Shown here: one piece after another, positions 35,427 through 46,063 of the stretch
Numbering within the stretch: the first letter of the stretch is position 1
How the letters are laid out: the number at the start of each line of letters is the position of its first letter
Assembly (NCBI GenBank): GCA_026214975.1
Contig: CM047810.1
Span: forward strand, 97,108,316 to 97,172,315
DNA length: 64,000 nt
From: Gentiana macrophylla
Taxonomy: Eukaryota > Streptophyta > Magnoliopsida > Gentianales > Gentianaceae
Direction of reading: 5' to 3'
Position numbers and translations under genes: made by a program
The notes under the pieces: model-generated
Told to the model about the DNA's origin: nothing
Database searches by the model: none
Seen by the model: only the letters and a program-made list of their open reading frames with translations

Positions 35427-35563
35427 CTTGTCATGGGCATCTTCAAGTCAATTATCTTCTTGGTAGATCCAAATGCATTCTACAATCATTCCTTGCTCGT
35501 TCGACTTATTTCTCAAACTTTTTTCGTCTCATCAACTCTCTTTTCTAGTGATGTGGCAAAGGC
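35427..35563 (-). pseudogene. Captured myosin XI coiled-coil exon fragment
   Basis: The 137-bp segment is bounded by a splice acceptor (tgcag, just above 35563) and a donor (gtaacc, just below 35427) on the minus strand. It encodes, with one frame slip in an A-run and two stops, a coiled-coil of the plant class XI myosin type: SLEKRVDETKK, then ISRTSKE, then KKIIDLKMPMTR. In myosin XI this segment lies after the IQ motifs. One isolated exon with its splice sites intact, and no motor or globular tail nearby, is typical of gene capture by a Helitron. Confidence 0.6.
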
Positions 35564-36248
35564 CTGCATAAACATGCGTCATAACAATCAAATTATTGTT
35601 GTTGTGCTAAAATTTTTGATAGAAATTATAGGAGGGTAAAGTAAAACTATTGTACCAACAAAGAAAAAATAAAGCACAATCTGTTTATAAATTTATACAC
35701 TCATTTAGCTAATAACATTTTTACAGATGCAAATTGTTTCAAATATTTCTAAAAGCTGTACATTAATAGCCCCAATAAGACAATCAACAAATACTACTAC
35801 AAAATTTTGAGACAATACTGAAGAAAAAAGCCTTTTACTTCAACTTTTCATTAAAGATTTAGACAGAACAGAGATGCGGTACACAGAGATTGATCAGTTG
35901 AACGAACATTACTGCGAACAGAAGCAAAGCAGACTTTTTTAGCAGTCATACTCTTGACCAAAAACAGAGTAGAACTAAGACCAAACAACTTGCAATCTTG
36001 AACCAAAACCAAGCTATAAATAGGGCACAAAAAAATAAGCTCGTCTCCTCCTTATCAATTTGCTGTTTCATTTATCTCCTTTGCATGATAGGATTTAGCA
36101 GAAATTTTCTAATTGGATTGGGCAGCTGAAGTTAAGTTATGGAGATTACTTGTGAAGCTTGTTATGGAATATTGATTTAGTTAGTTTATGTAAAGTAAAT
36201 ATGTTCTTGTGATTAGTGATTTGTTTCCGTGTATAGATTAAGAAAGAA

Positions 36249-37088
36249 ATGGAAAATGATACAAATGATATCAGCATTTTGGATGGGAATTTGCTTTTGC
36301 AGCCTCGAAAACGGCTTTTTCCTGGCATGAGAAGACAAAATTTAGAGATGAATCTGTCGAATACGTCTTCTTTTGATAGTAATGGAAGTGAATTTGAAGC
36401 TAGACTGAACGATTTGGTTAACTCTTATTTAAGTAGCCCCACTAATATGTCAAATGAAGAGATTGTGAAAGCTTCGAGATCAGCGGCGATAGAGAAATCG
36501 ATGGTGGACAAGGCTGCAAGAGCTGTAGCAGAGGAGAAAGCTGCAAAAGCTGCTACAACAGTGGGTTGTGGCTGCTGCACGGAGTGCGTTAGAATTGGTT
36601 GCATCTGTTAATGATGAAGATGATCATGATCAAGATAAGGACTCGAAAAAGAATAATATGCAGAAACAAGTAGCGATTCAGTCAATATATTGTAAGCATA
36701 ACAGAGTTTATAGCTGCTGAACGGATGAAGAATTGGCCCGTAAATTTCATCAAGTCATCAATAGTTCTTCAAGAATTTCGAAGACCATTGAGTCTGGTGA
36801 TCCCAAAAGCAAGAGGGCTCAAGTCAATGTAGGTACAGATGATGTAGATTGTGAAAGTTGCGTTACGGAGAAACCAATGGAAATAAGAAACCTATTTCTC
36901 ACCTTTTAAACAATGAGAGCAGAGAAGCAGAGAAGTCTCTCATGAAAGAAAAGGTTGACAGAGACGATAATCAGAACGTCGATAAAAAGATGTTGCGGAT
37001 TAAGCAGAAGATGCTGCCTCTAAGCATCTGTAATGTTAAGGATCTCGAATTAATTCCAACAACTCTAATACCTCGTATGAAGGATTAA
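36249..37088 (+). pseudogene. Captured fragment of an unrecognised plant gene
   Basis: An ATG at 36249 starts 120 codons (begins MENDTNDISILDGNLLLQPR) with a Ser/Asn-rich middle and an Ala/Lys/Glu-rich helical segment (VAEEKAAKAAT). A frame slip near 36555 (around gctacaacagtgg) moves the continuation to another frame (ARSALELVASVNDEDDHDQD), followed by a stop near 36718 and further similarity-like coding (DEELARKFHQVINSSSRISK) to about 36905. The sequence looks like a formerly real protein with an Ala-rich helix, an acidic patch and a basic tail, resembling uncharacterised plant proteins; no function can be assigned. A probable intron in the leader ends at ttccgtgtatag just before the ATG. 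It runs opposite to the Helitron. Confidence 0.55.
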
Positions 37089-37120
37089 TCGAGACCCAAT
37101 AAACATTGGACCAATCTATC

Positions 37121-37711
37121 TGACGATACAGGGTTTCACTCCCTCCACGTGTCGTCTATCGGTTGGTCATCATATTATAAAATAATTCCAAGATATCCAT
37201 GTCGATGCCCGTGCTCGAGGCCAAGGCCATCATATAAAAGCCAGGCTACGACTACTATCGATCGTCGACGACCGACCGAGCGGTGTGAGATGACAAGTCC
37301 ATAAGGATAGAGTCCACACCACCAGCGGTGTGGGATAAGCGAGTCTGAGTCGATCACCGCAGTCGGAAGTATCGACTCGAGGACGTGGTCCACACCACCG
37401 TCCAGCCCACCCACAATGATAGCTTGGGCAAGGGTCAAGGCCCATTTAAGGGTAAAGGTGACAATAATACAAGCCGACTTAACCTTAGGGTTTAGGCAAG
37501 TATGATCACTATAAATACCCCATTCCAGAACTACGTAAGGCTTGATTCCCGAACATAACAGATACGTAGGCAATCCAAGATACGCTTGGACTCACCAAGA
37601 TACACAAAAATCCACCCCTCATTCCTCTTTTTGGCATTAGGGTTCTTGTGTGTTCATCACTAGATTAAATTAGGGCTCAAATCATCAAGGTGACTTAATT
37701 TGTCATCGCCA
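37121..37711 (+). repeat. 5' LTR of Tat-1
   Basis: 591 bp, from TGACGATACAGGG to GTCATCGCCA. A TATA box with downstream context ctataaataccccattcc (about 37508-37525) is conserved in all LTR copies of this family in the window, and marks the likely promoter. Confidence 0.93.
37508..37517 (+). promoter_or_regulatory. TATA box of the Tat-1 5' LTR
   Basis: The sequence actataaata is conserved in the solo LTR (about 5488), in the Tat-1 3' LTR (about 43756) and, in reverse, in both Tat-2 LTRs (about 47471 and 56907). It is followed within 40 bp by the shared segment ccagaactacgtaagg, where transcription probably starts. Confidence 0.6.
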
Positions 37712-37730
37712 TTGGCGCTAGAAGGAGGGG
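37712..37730 (+). other. Primer-binding site of Tat-1
   Basis: The sequence ttggcgctagaaggagggg follows the LTR directly. The Tat-2 counterpart is at 56692-56710 (minus strand ttgagtgcgctagaaggagg). The shared GCGCTAGAAGGAGG core is the expected tRNA-primed site. The particular tRNA was not determined. Confidence 0.7.
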
Positions 37731-39844
37731 AAAGTTGTTAGTTTATTTGGCAAGATGCGAGGAGGCGAAGAGTGCGGTCCTGGTTCGAGAAGGGGTACAT
37801 GGCCAAGTGCCAATCTACTTTGTCAAAAAGGCTTTGCATGGCCCCAAGTCCGATATTCGCCAAATGAGAAGTTAGCATTATGTCTTGTTCATGCCTCGAG
37901 AAAGTTGAGGCCCTATTTTCAAGCTCCATCCCATTGTGGTAGTCACCGACCAACCACTAAAGCAAATATTGGCAAAACCCGACACCTCAGGTCGATTGGC
38001 AAAATGGGTGATTGAAATGGCCTCAAGATTTACATCGAGTTCGTTCTCGAACTGCGATAAAAGCACAGGCCTTGGCGGATTTTTTAGCTGAAGGGATCTC
38101 CGTCCAACTCGATCAAGAAAAGCAAATCCCAGAGGAAAAATGGACTCTTCATGTCGATGGAGCATCGAGTAAGGAGGGGGCAGGAGCAGGGCTCCTTCTG
38201 GTAAGCCCGAAAGGCGAGGAATTCCCTTACGCCCTTCGTTTCGACTTCAAAGCAACGAACAACGAAGCCGAATATGAGGCTATGATTACTGGTTTAAAGC
38301 TCGCTTTGAAGCTGGGTGTCGAAGATTTGTCAGTTTACAGCGACTCACAGCTAGTGGTCAATCATGTTAAAGGGGAGTATGAGGCCAAGGAAGAAACCAT
38401 GAAGAATTACTTAGCAGTTGTCCAAAGCCTCATACCAAAATTCAAAACGGTTCAATTCGAGCAGGTTCCCCGAAGTCAGAACAAGAGAGCCGATGCGCTC
38501 TCGAAGTTGGCCTCAAATTTCATGTCAAGCAAGAAGGTTCTAGTCGAGCTACTGACCGATAGGAGTTACATCGAGACAGAGGCCCAGCCGATTACTCAGC
38601 AGGCCACGTGGATGGACTCGATCGCTCTCTATCTCAAAGACGGAATACTACCAGCTGATAAAGTACAATCTAGAAAAGTTCGACTCTAGTCCACTCGATA
38701 TGCGTTCTTCGACGACATCCTCTATCGAAAATCTTTTGTAAATCCATGGTTAAGATGCGTATCTGAAGCTGAAGGCGAATATCTTTTGGAGGAAATTCAT
38801 AGAGGAGCGTGTGGAAATCACTGTGGAGCTAGAATGTTAGCTCGAAAATGTAAGTTAGCTGGATATTTTTGGCCGTCGATGCAACGAGATGCAAATAATC
38901 TTGTCCAGAAATGCAACGCTTGTCAGATTCATGATAATATCTCTCATCAACAAGCGCAAGACATGAATGTCATCTCGCCGGCGATGGCCTTTCGACCAGC
39001 CGGGGAGTCGACATTGTAGGACCTTTACCTCGAGCTCGTGGAAATCTCGATTCGTGGTCGCTATGGTGGACTACTTCACAAAATGGGTAGAAGCTAAGGC
39101 TTTGCCCGACATCCGAGCCGCAACCATTAAAAATTCTTATGGGTCGACATCCTCTCGCAGTACGGAATTCAAAGCTCTAATCTCGGATAATGGAACACAA
39201 ACAAGATCGTAAAGTTAGAGAATGGTGTAGTGAATACCATATCGACCAAATGATTCACCTCGGTTGCTCATCCACAAGCAAACGGTCAAGTCGAGCGTAC
39301 TAATCGATGATCAAGCCGGGTCTAAAAAAAGAGACTAGAGGCGTAAGGTCGAGATTGGGCAATTCAACTTCCAAGCATCCTATGGTCATACAGACGGCTC
39401 CCAATTCATCAACCGCGAAACTCCTTTTCTTTAGTATATGGGTGTGAAGCGGTGATACCCGCCGAGATCGGAGTTCCTCCCCTCGAGTTCGGCATACAAT
39501 GTTGAGACTAATGATCCCGAACTCCGGCAGAAAGGGACAAAGGTCGAGGAACGAAGAGAGATAGCCTCACCCAGTAATGGCAAGGTATAAGGTAAGATCT
39601 CTCAAGATTACAACTCGAGGGTCGACATCGATACTTCAAGGTTGGAGATCCGGTTCTAAGGAAGAATGAAGCAAGTCGACAAGAGGCGGCAGAAAGTTAA
39701 CCCGAATTGGGAAGGACCTTATCAAATTCTCGAAAGTCCACCCCAAAGGGTCTTATCAACTTGGTCGGGCGGATGGAACTACGGTTCCTCGACATTGGCA
39801 TGCCAACAATGAGGAAGTATTATGTCCGAGATAAGCTTTTATGA
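37731..39844 (+). pseudogene. Tat-1 pol remnant: RNase H, extra RNase H, integrase
   Basis: At 37731-37950 is the end of the RT-linked RNase H domain (GQVPIYFVKKALHGPK-type, frameshifted). A 226-codon frame at 38012-38689 has an archaeal-type RNase H: WTLHVDGASSKEGAGAGLLL (first catalytic Asp), FKATNNEAEYEAMITGL (Glu), DLSVYSDSQLVVNHV (Asp) and NKRADALSKLA (Asp). Integrase follows with the HHCC zinc finger (IHRGACGNHCGARML, CNACQIHDN) and the core start MVDYFTKWVEAKALPD. Later integrase (39120-39844) is in several frames, with QVERT-like sequence near 39290 and the terminal HWHANNEEVLC near 39800. Stops at 38689, 39019 and 39212 break the frame. Confidence 0.9.
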
Positions 39845-40090
39845 ACTTTTATTTATTTTTAATGTTGAATCTTGTAATAAGTCCATGTGACAATCTATGA
39901 TATTCTAATAAAAGTATGCTTTCTCGAGATGTTTTCTGTTTGCTAGATTTATAGCCAAAACGATACAAGCCCAATGTGACGTAAAAGTTAAAGGCAAAAC
40001 AATCGAATACGAGTAGAGAAATCCGCAGTCGGACATCTCGATAAAGCCAAAGCAAAGTTAGCCTATTGGGCGGCGAATGCAAAGGCATAA

Positions 40091-40330
40091 AGACGGTTCG
40101 CATGGTCGGGCCAAAGGTCCAAGCTAAAAGCCGAACGAGCCCAAGAGGCAAACAAGGCTTAAGCAAAGGGACGGTTCGCATAGTCGGGCCACCTGTCCCA
40201 AGTCGAAGCCAAACGAGCCCAGAGGGGCTTAAAAGGCCTAGACAAAGGATCGGTTCGCATAGTCGGGCCACTGTCCCAATCGATGGTCAAAAGAGCTCGA
40301 GAGCGCGAAAAGACCAAAGATCGTGACGCT
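40091..40330 (+). repeat. About 79-bp tandem repeat, three copies, between pol and the antisense ORF of Tat-1
   Basis: Units begin gacggttcgcatggtcgggc (40091), gacggttcgcatagtcgggc (about 40170) and atcggttcgcatagtcgggc (about 40249). Each continues with an 'aagccgaacgagcccaagaggc'-like half. The homologous array in Tat-2 is at about 50820-51040. The rest of 39845-40807 is non-coding. Confidence 0.85.
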
Positions 40331-40807
40331 TTTACACTAAAATGCTCAAATTGAAGGGGCGAAATACTAAGGCAAGATATCAATCTCAAGTGTAATAAGA
40401 ACCAAGGGTTCATAATACACTGAGGGCAACACGATATCAATAATAAAAACAACGACGAATAAAGTGAGTGGCGAGTAGCAACAGAGCTGAGGGCTCGACA
40501 AGCGAAAGACTATAACGCATCGAGAAGACAAGCAAAATAATGAGAAAGCAAACACAAGTTAAATTACAAAATCAAAGCAAGTTAAGTTCGAGCATAGTTG
40601 TTACAAGATGCGCCAGTCGAGATACCACCAAAGTTGATTTTCAAAAGAATGTCATTACAAAGTTTCAAATTTAAAGTGTAAAGATAAAGATCGTGGGTTA
40701 GCTTCAGGGGTCGGATCAGATTCGCAGAGGTCGGTTCTCAGAGGTCGGATCGGCGGCAATGGGCAGAGTCGGGTAGGAGGAGCATACTTTATAGCCAGGG
40801 ACTCTCC

Positions 40808-42970
40808 TCAATAAAACTCCTCAAGTACCGATCATACAAATTTCTCCGAGTCGGGATTATAGAACATAGGCGTCTGGAGAGTCGACATGTCGGGCACGGA
40901 GTGACCTCCTTCATTTGATCCACGGCCGTAGATATCCACCCATCATCGAAGCCCGCATAATCACTTCTAGATCATCTTCAAGGTTGGATGACTTGCGATA
41001 CTCCATGATGGCCTCGGTCCTTAGCCTCTCCGACTGACCACTGCGGCCGATATGCTTCACTCACTTAACGCATCTCGATCTTGACGAGCCTTCCTAGCTT
41101 CTTCATCTGCAGCTTTTCGACATCACTGCAGCTTTCTCATAGTCTTGAGCCGCCTTGAGCAGCCTCGACCCGATCTTGCCTTTCATCTCGCACTCGGTCT
41201 AGCTCCTTCTCGGTAGTGGCGGCTTTGCTTCAAAGAAACACCAACCTATTTTGCAGCTCCTCCTCGAGCTTGGCGACCGACTCTTGCTTCAACTCGTTAT
41301 ACTGCTTTTCTACAAAGCAGAGAGTGCAACGCTTTTGTGATGTTGTCTTGGAGTAATCGCCATTCTCCTTCTTGATCTCGTCACGACTCTCGGTTTTGGC
41401 CACCGACGAGCAAACCTCTCGACCAACAAGAGTATGCTACAAAGTGAAAAAAATGAGTCAATAAATAAACAGGTATGGGCCTCGAGGAAAGCAAGTATAA
41501 AAAGAGGGATCGACTTACGAGGCGATTCAACTTTTCGCAGAACATAAGACAGTCTCGCCATCCACACCGGCGTAGTCATCAAAAACCCACCCCACACCGA
41601 TTCCTCGACTCGGCAAAGGCCTCAAAGAACCTTTTTCCTCTTTGCTTCTCGGCCGCTCGCCTTTACCACCTCAAAGAATGTAAGGTCTTTTCTTTGTTTG
41701 CACCACCGGCTCTTCAACATTAGCCTCAACGCTCGAGGTCGATCGATATGTTCCTCTTCGCCTTCATCTCAAGAGAGCCATATCGACGGTTAGCTCGCCG
41801 GTGGTCGAGGGCACTTCGTCGCTCCAGCCCGGCGCATTTACTCGATCGCCGCAAGGTTGGTTCTAGGTGGAGGGACTCCCCTCTCGAGAAGAGGAAGGCA
41901 TGCCGATCTCAAATGATCGGGCAAGTCGGTAAATGGCCTGACTTCGAGAGGTGGTGCACTACGACCGTCGCCTCGGAATGCTACCGAGGTTGGTGACCCT
42001 GAGAATTTGCCCACCGCAATACAAGAAAAGACAAGTTAGTTTGAACCAACAAGCAACAAGTTATCGACTTAAAAGAACTACTAGTGTGCAAAAACAAGCA
42101 AATAAGTAAACATCCTACGATTCTCGTGATCGTGAACGCTCGTGCCTACATATGGCATGGGCCCAGCTTTCCTCTAAGCGAGCCAGTGATACAAGAGACT
42201 CAAGTCTCGAGTACACACCTCAAATCATGCCCACTCGTGAGTCGAGCCTCGTGAGGAGCCGGTTCCTCCCAAGCTTGTCTTGTTTCCCTCTCTCGACCTC
42301 CATTGACCGATGTAGGGGTTATCAAGGCCATGACGGACAAAGAAAATCGAGGCTTCCACTCCCACGAGAAGAAGGCCCCTCAGAATGAACTCGTGGCGAT
42401 TTGCTCTCCTTCTGGAAGGAATACCACAACTTGTCAGGTGTGGCAACCATCTTGTAATAAAATCGGAACACGGGCACTGAGAAACAGACTTGCGCCACTC
42501 GACACGCTATGATGAACCCCATCAGAGTTCTGACGCCATTCGGGGCGAGTTGAGACACGCTTATCTCATAATGATGAAGGGCGCCGCAGCAAATTTGGAC
42601 AGTGGAAACCTTAGTCCGCTTGCCGCTTGATTTTCGTGAACAAAGGCAAAACCCCTCCTGGGGCTCATCCGCGAATCGATGCAGCCTGATGGGAGTCGAG
42701 ATTCAAACGGAGGATGAATTATGCTATATTTCCCACGATTTCAACAATATCTTCTCGGAGTAAGTGTACTAAGACACCTTTTTGCACCCTTTCCATCCAT
42801 CCTAGTTACTAGCTTTTTAGGTCGGGTTAAGGACAGTGATGAGGGGAAGTTACAGCTCACCGGAGTCTCCCGGAGAAGAAGATCGGAGATGACAGTGCGA
42901 GGAGATTGGCTACGAATGGGTGTATCACTACCCCTATCTCGATTCGGGCTTGGCGCTTACTACTAGACAT
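40808..42970 (-). pseudogene. Antisense ORF of Tat-1 (Transposase_28/PF04195-like)
   Basis: Opposite to gag-pol, the minus strand starts with ATG at 42968-42970 (MSSSKR) and ends near 40808 (tga after gaggagtttta). A conserved segment at about 42400-42540 contains APNGVRTLMGFIIACRVAQV, then FSVPVFRFYY and DKLWYSF. This resembles the domain catalogued as 'putative gypsy type transposon'. The distal half (41600-40810) is charged and helix-rich (for example YNELKQESVAKLEEELQ near 41280). Antisense ORFs between pol and the 3' LTR are known for Tat/Grande elements; their function is unknown. Several stops and frame changes interrupt this copy. The equivalent in Tat-2 is at 48239-50317. Confidence 0.7.
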
Positions 42971-43367
42971 GAACAAAATCACGTAAAAGATGAACAACAC
43001 AGAAAAAGAAGCTTACTTTTGCGCTTGAAGATTTGGAGATTGTGATAATAGGTAGCAAGCAAGTTGGCGTGCGACGCCTAACCTCTCTCCTTTTATATAT
43101 GAGGGCAAAAGTTTGCAAATGATTTGAAGAGACGTGAGTTATGGGGGTTATAACCCCTGGAAATCGCAGCTTATCAAGGCAATGACGCCGCTTTTGCGGG
43201 ATTCGAAGCGTTCGTGGGCTAGAAACCGCTTCCACGTGGATGCTAGGCGCTTAGGGTTATGAAACGGCGGGCTTTCTCCGCCCAAAGAAACACCCAACTC
43301 GATGACGATTCAAATGACAGACCCGACCTCGACAACGGAAGTCGCCTCTCAAGTCTCTGGGGCTTAT

Positions 43368-43962
43368 GACGATACAGGGTTTCACTCCTCCACGTGTCGC
43401 TCATCGGTTGGTCATCATATTATAAAATAACTCCAAGATATCCATGTCGATGCCCGTGCTCGAGGCCAAGGCCATCATATAAAAGCCCAGGCTACGACTA
43501 TCAACTCGCCGACGACCGAGCAAAGTGAGATGACAAGTCCATAAGGATAGAGTCCACACCAGCCTAGCGAAGCAAGGATAATGAGTCTGTAGTCGATCAC
43601 CGCAGTCGGAAGTATCGACTCGAGGACGTGGTCCACACCACCGTCCAGTGCCCACCCACACGATAGCTTGGGCAAGTGGTCAAGGCCCATTTAAGGCGGT
43701 AAAGGTGACAATAATACAAGCCGACTTAACCTTAGGGTTTAGGCAAGTATGATCACTATAAATACCCCATTCCAGAACTACGTAAGGCTTGATTCCTGAA
43801 CATAACAGATACGTAGGCAATCCAAGATACAAGATTTGACTCACCAAGATACACAAAAAAATCCACCCCTCATTCCTCTTTTTGGCATTAGGGTTCTTGT
43901 GTGTTCATCACTAGATTAAATTAGGGCTCAAATCATCAAGGTGACTTAATTTGTCATCGCTA
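43368..43962 (+). repeat. 3' LTR of Tat-1
   Basis: 595 bp, TGACGATACAGGG to GTCATCGCTA, followed by the target duplication ctatc. It differs from the 5' LTR by some substitutions and many 1-3 nt indels (for example agggtaaa against aggcggtaaa). Confidence 0.93.
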
Positions 43963-43967
43963 CTATC

Positions 43968-45990
43968 CAAAATAAACAAGACAAGAGAGAAAATGTAGGC
44001 CATATAGTTGTAACAATCAACACAAAACCCCATGCACTCCAAATTTGTTACTTTAGTAGTCTTACACAAGCAATGAAGAAGGAGATGGAACACATAAAAA
44101 GAAACAATCTTTATCATAAAAAAAAGGAACTCACGGAGAGATGAAGTGACCAGACTAATGGATAAAGAGAAATTATCGTAACGTAGATCCACGGCCGCCG
44201 CTTATCGAGATCTACCGTCGTCGCCACCCGATATGCCGGTATCTCCCGACTCTACAAAAGAGGCAACTAAAAAGAAGCACGTAATGAATCAATCAATTAA
44301 GAAATTGTCCAGTGCCTTGAAAATCTATGGTTAACTAAGTGTAAGTTTAAAAAAAAGGAATATAAAGCTTTACCTCCATCCGTGTCTCTTCTCCTCGCTT
44401 ATTATTCAGAGGCAAAGTCCCACCATTTCATATTCAACCTTCAACAAGAGCAATAGGCAAGAAAATCAAAGCGAGAAATCCGCTCAATCGTAATTTAAAT
44501 GACGATAATAAGCGAGAACGGTTTTAGCTTTATTTGACGATGGTTGCAAATCATTGAGAATCGTGGCCTTAATGACTCGTAGATCAACACCAAAACGTTA
44601 GCACAATGGCAAAGACAGAGTCTTACTCACAACACTTCTATAAACACAAAAGGCACAAAATCAAAGCAGATTCGAATTCAAATCAGAGTAATAATTGATA
44701 CGATATTAACAAAAAAATCGTATCAATTGTTGCACAGTTGACATGTTCCTATCGCAAATTAGCAATATAAGACATACTTTTGACACCTTTGTCATCTTAT
44801 GAAATAACAACAAACATTTCACGCAGAATTAAATCATCTTATACCGCAATTATATGTAATGGAATCCTCCAATGGCTGACCATAGCCCATCAATGAAATT
44901 CAGTAGAACTAAGAGTGTAACCTTGTCATCCTTATTATTCTCCCCATTTTTCCTTCATTTTCTCCTTTGCTTCGAGCCCTTTTCATCCTTCTTTGATAAT
45001 TACTCATCTTTTTTCCCTTTCTTCTTTTCCCTCTCCCTGTTAGATCAAGGGAAGGGAACAATCGACTCAGGAGTGAGGCAAAATCAATTCAACAGAAACC
45101 AAGATATACTACACCCAAGTATTATGTAAGAGAGAAAAGATGGATGTATTTCTTAACGGAAAGAGCTGCTTCAAATCCACTTACCTTCGTGAAGAACATG
45201 CAAGAAATCTAAAACCGAAGGATATCATTACGAGATTCTTGATTCCCGAACTCAATAGATATGCTTGCAGAAGTCAGGAGTCGATGCTGAAGAGAGTGGG
45301 ATGGCGGTGCTACCATATTCCGGCAATAGCACCGGCAGAGGGAGAGTTTTGAGGACAGAGAAGAGGCGTAGGGTAGTAGAATTATCTTCATATCGTGAAA
45401 GGATAACAAATATGCGAGACATTTGTCGATATGCCGTGCAAAAGCACTGAACGGCAAACACGTAGAAAGCCTAGATGATGATCTCATTGCGCGAGAAAAC
45501 GGCGCTGCTTCTGAAATGATAAGAAAAAAAAAAGAGAGAGAAACTAAACGACAAAATTGTCGCTCCAATTTTCCGCCTTTAATAAGTATGGAAAATTAGG
45601 ATAAGGACACAACTGAATATTTTTAAGTAATGATCACCTACATATTTTTATATAGGAGAAGGACAATTGCATAATTTTATAGCGAGAAGGACAAACAAAG
45701 AATCCCTAAAATCAAATGAATCTCCCTAGTGACTCCCGAAATCATGAATTTTGATGAAGGAATTTTTTACAAAGAATCCCTAAAATTAGTGAATTTCGAC
45801 AATGAATTTTGAAAATTAGTGAATTTCTGCAAAGAATTTAAACAATGAATTTCAACACAAGTGAATTTCGATAAATGAATAAATAGTTTTGTCCTTTATG
45901 CAAAAGTTTCAAAAGACTCGCCCTTCTACTCAATTGATGAAATATTTTTGTCCTTCTCCTCATTCCCCTAATAAGTACTCCAATTTAAGA
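43968..45990. other. 5' portion of the candidate Helitron, no recognised gene
   Basis: ORFs of up to 119 codons occur on both strands (for example 45209-45568 minus, 44872-45129 plus) but none shows recognisable domains. The terminal 250 bp contain imperfect direct repeats of 'agtgaatttcgacaatgaat' type. The end at 45990 reads TCTTAAATTGG on the minus strand. Confidence 0.5.
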
Positions 45991-46020
45991 TGTAGTTCAT
46001 GTTTTCGCTTTGTTTCTTTT

Positions 46021-46063
<43 letters not shown>

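Larger units (their letters stand above)
37121..43962 (+). mobile_element. Ty3/gypsy Tat-lineage element Tat-1 (internally deleted)
   Basis: LTRs are at 37121-37711 and 43368-43962. A perfect target duplication ctatc flanks the element (37116-37120 and 43963-43967). A primer site lies at 37712, and a polypurine-type ctggggctta precedes the 3' LTR. The interior has the end of RT-RNase H, an extra archaeal-type RNase H, integrase, a tandem repeat and an antisense ORF before the 3' LTR; this architecture is that of the Tat group. Gag, protease and most of RT are missing: the primer site is joined directly to the RT-RNase H region. The element is therefore not autonomous. It lies inside the Helitron and so inserted after it. 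Confidence 0.93.
34057..45990 (-). mobile_element. Candidate gene-capturing Helitron inserted in FB3 intron 1
   Basis: The insertion separates the two halves of the FB3 intron. On the minus strand its left end reads as a canonical Helitron 3' terminus: a stem-loop (CGTGC-atc-GCACG), nine nt, then CTAG, then host T. The other end, in the same orientation, starts TCTTAAATTGG at 45990, again flanked by the expected host A/T. There is no terminal inverted repeat or target duplication, also as expected. The interior holds RPA-like, myosin-like and unknown gene fragments but no Rep/helicase. Without Tat-1 (6842 bp plus a 5-bp duplication) it is about 5.1 kb. Helitrons move by rolling-circle replication and often pick up host exons. 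The right end rests on a short terminus only and is less certain than the left. Confidence 0.7.

Noticed and set aside
37175..37573. 132-codon ORF in the Tat-1 5' LTR, with similar ones in the other LTR copies
   Set aside because: Repeated only because the LTR is repeated; it crosses the TATA region and has no known domain.
42152..42388. Plus-strand ORFs inside the Tat-1 3' region (for example 42152-42388, 42303-42512)
   Set aside because: They are opposite-strand shadows of the conserved antisense ORF, which has the recognisable protein pattern on the minus strand.
45209..45568. 119-codon minus-strand ORF and overlapping plus-strand ORFs in the Helitron 5' part
   Set aside because: Overlapping frames on both strands, no domain, and composition like the surrounding non-coding DNA; kept only as an unassigned region.
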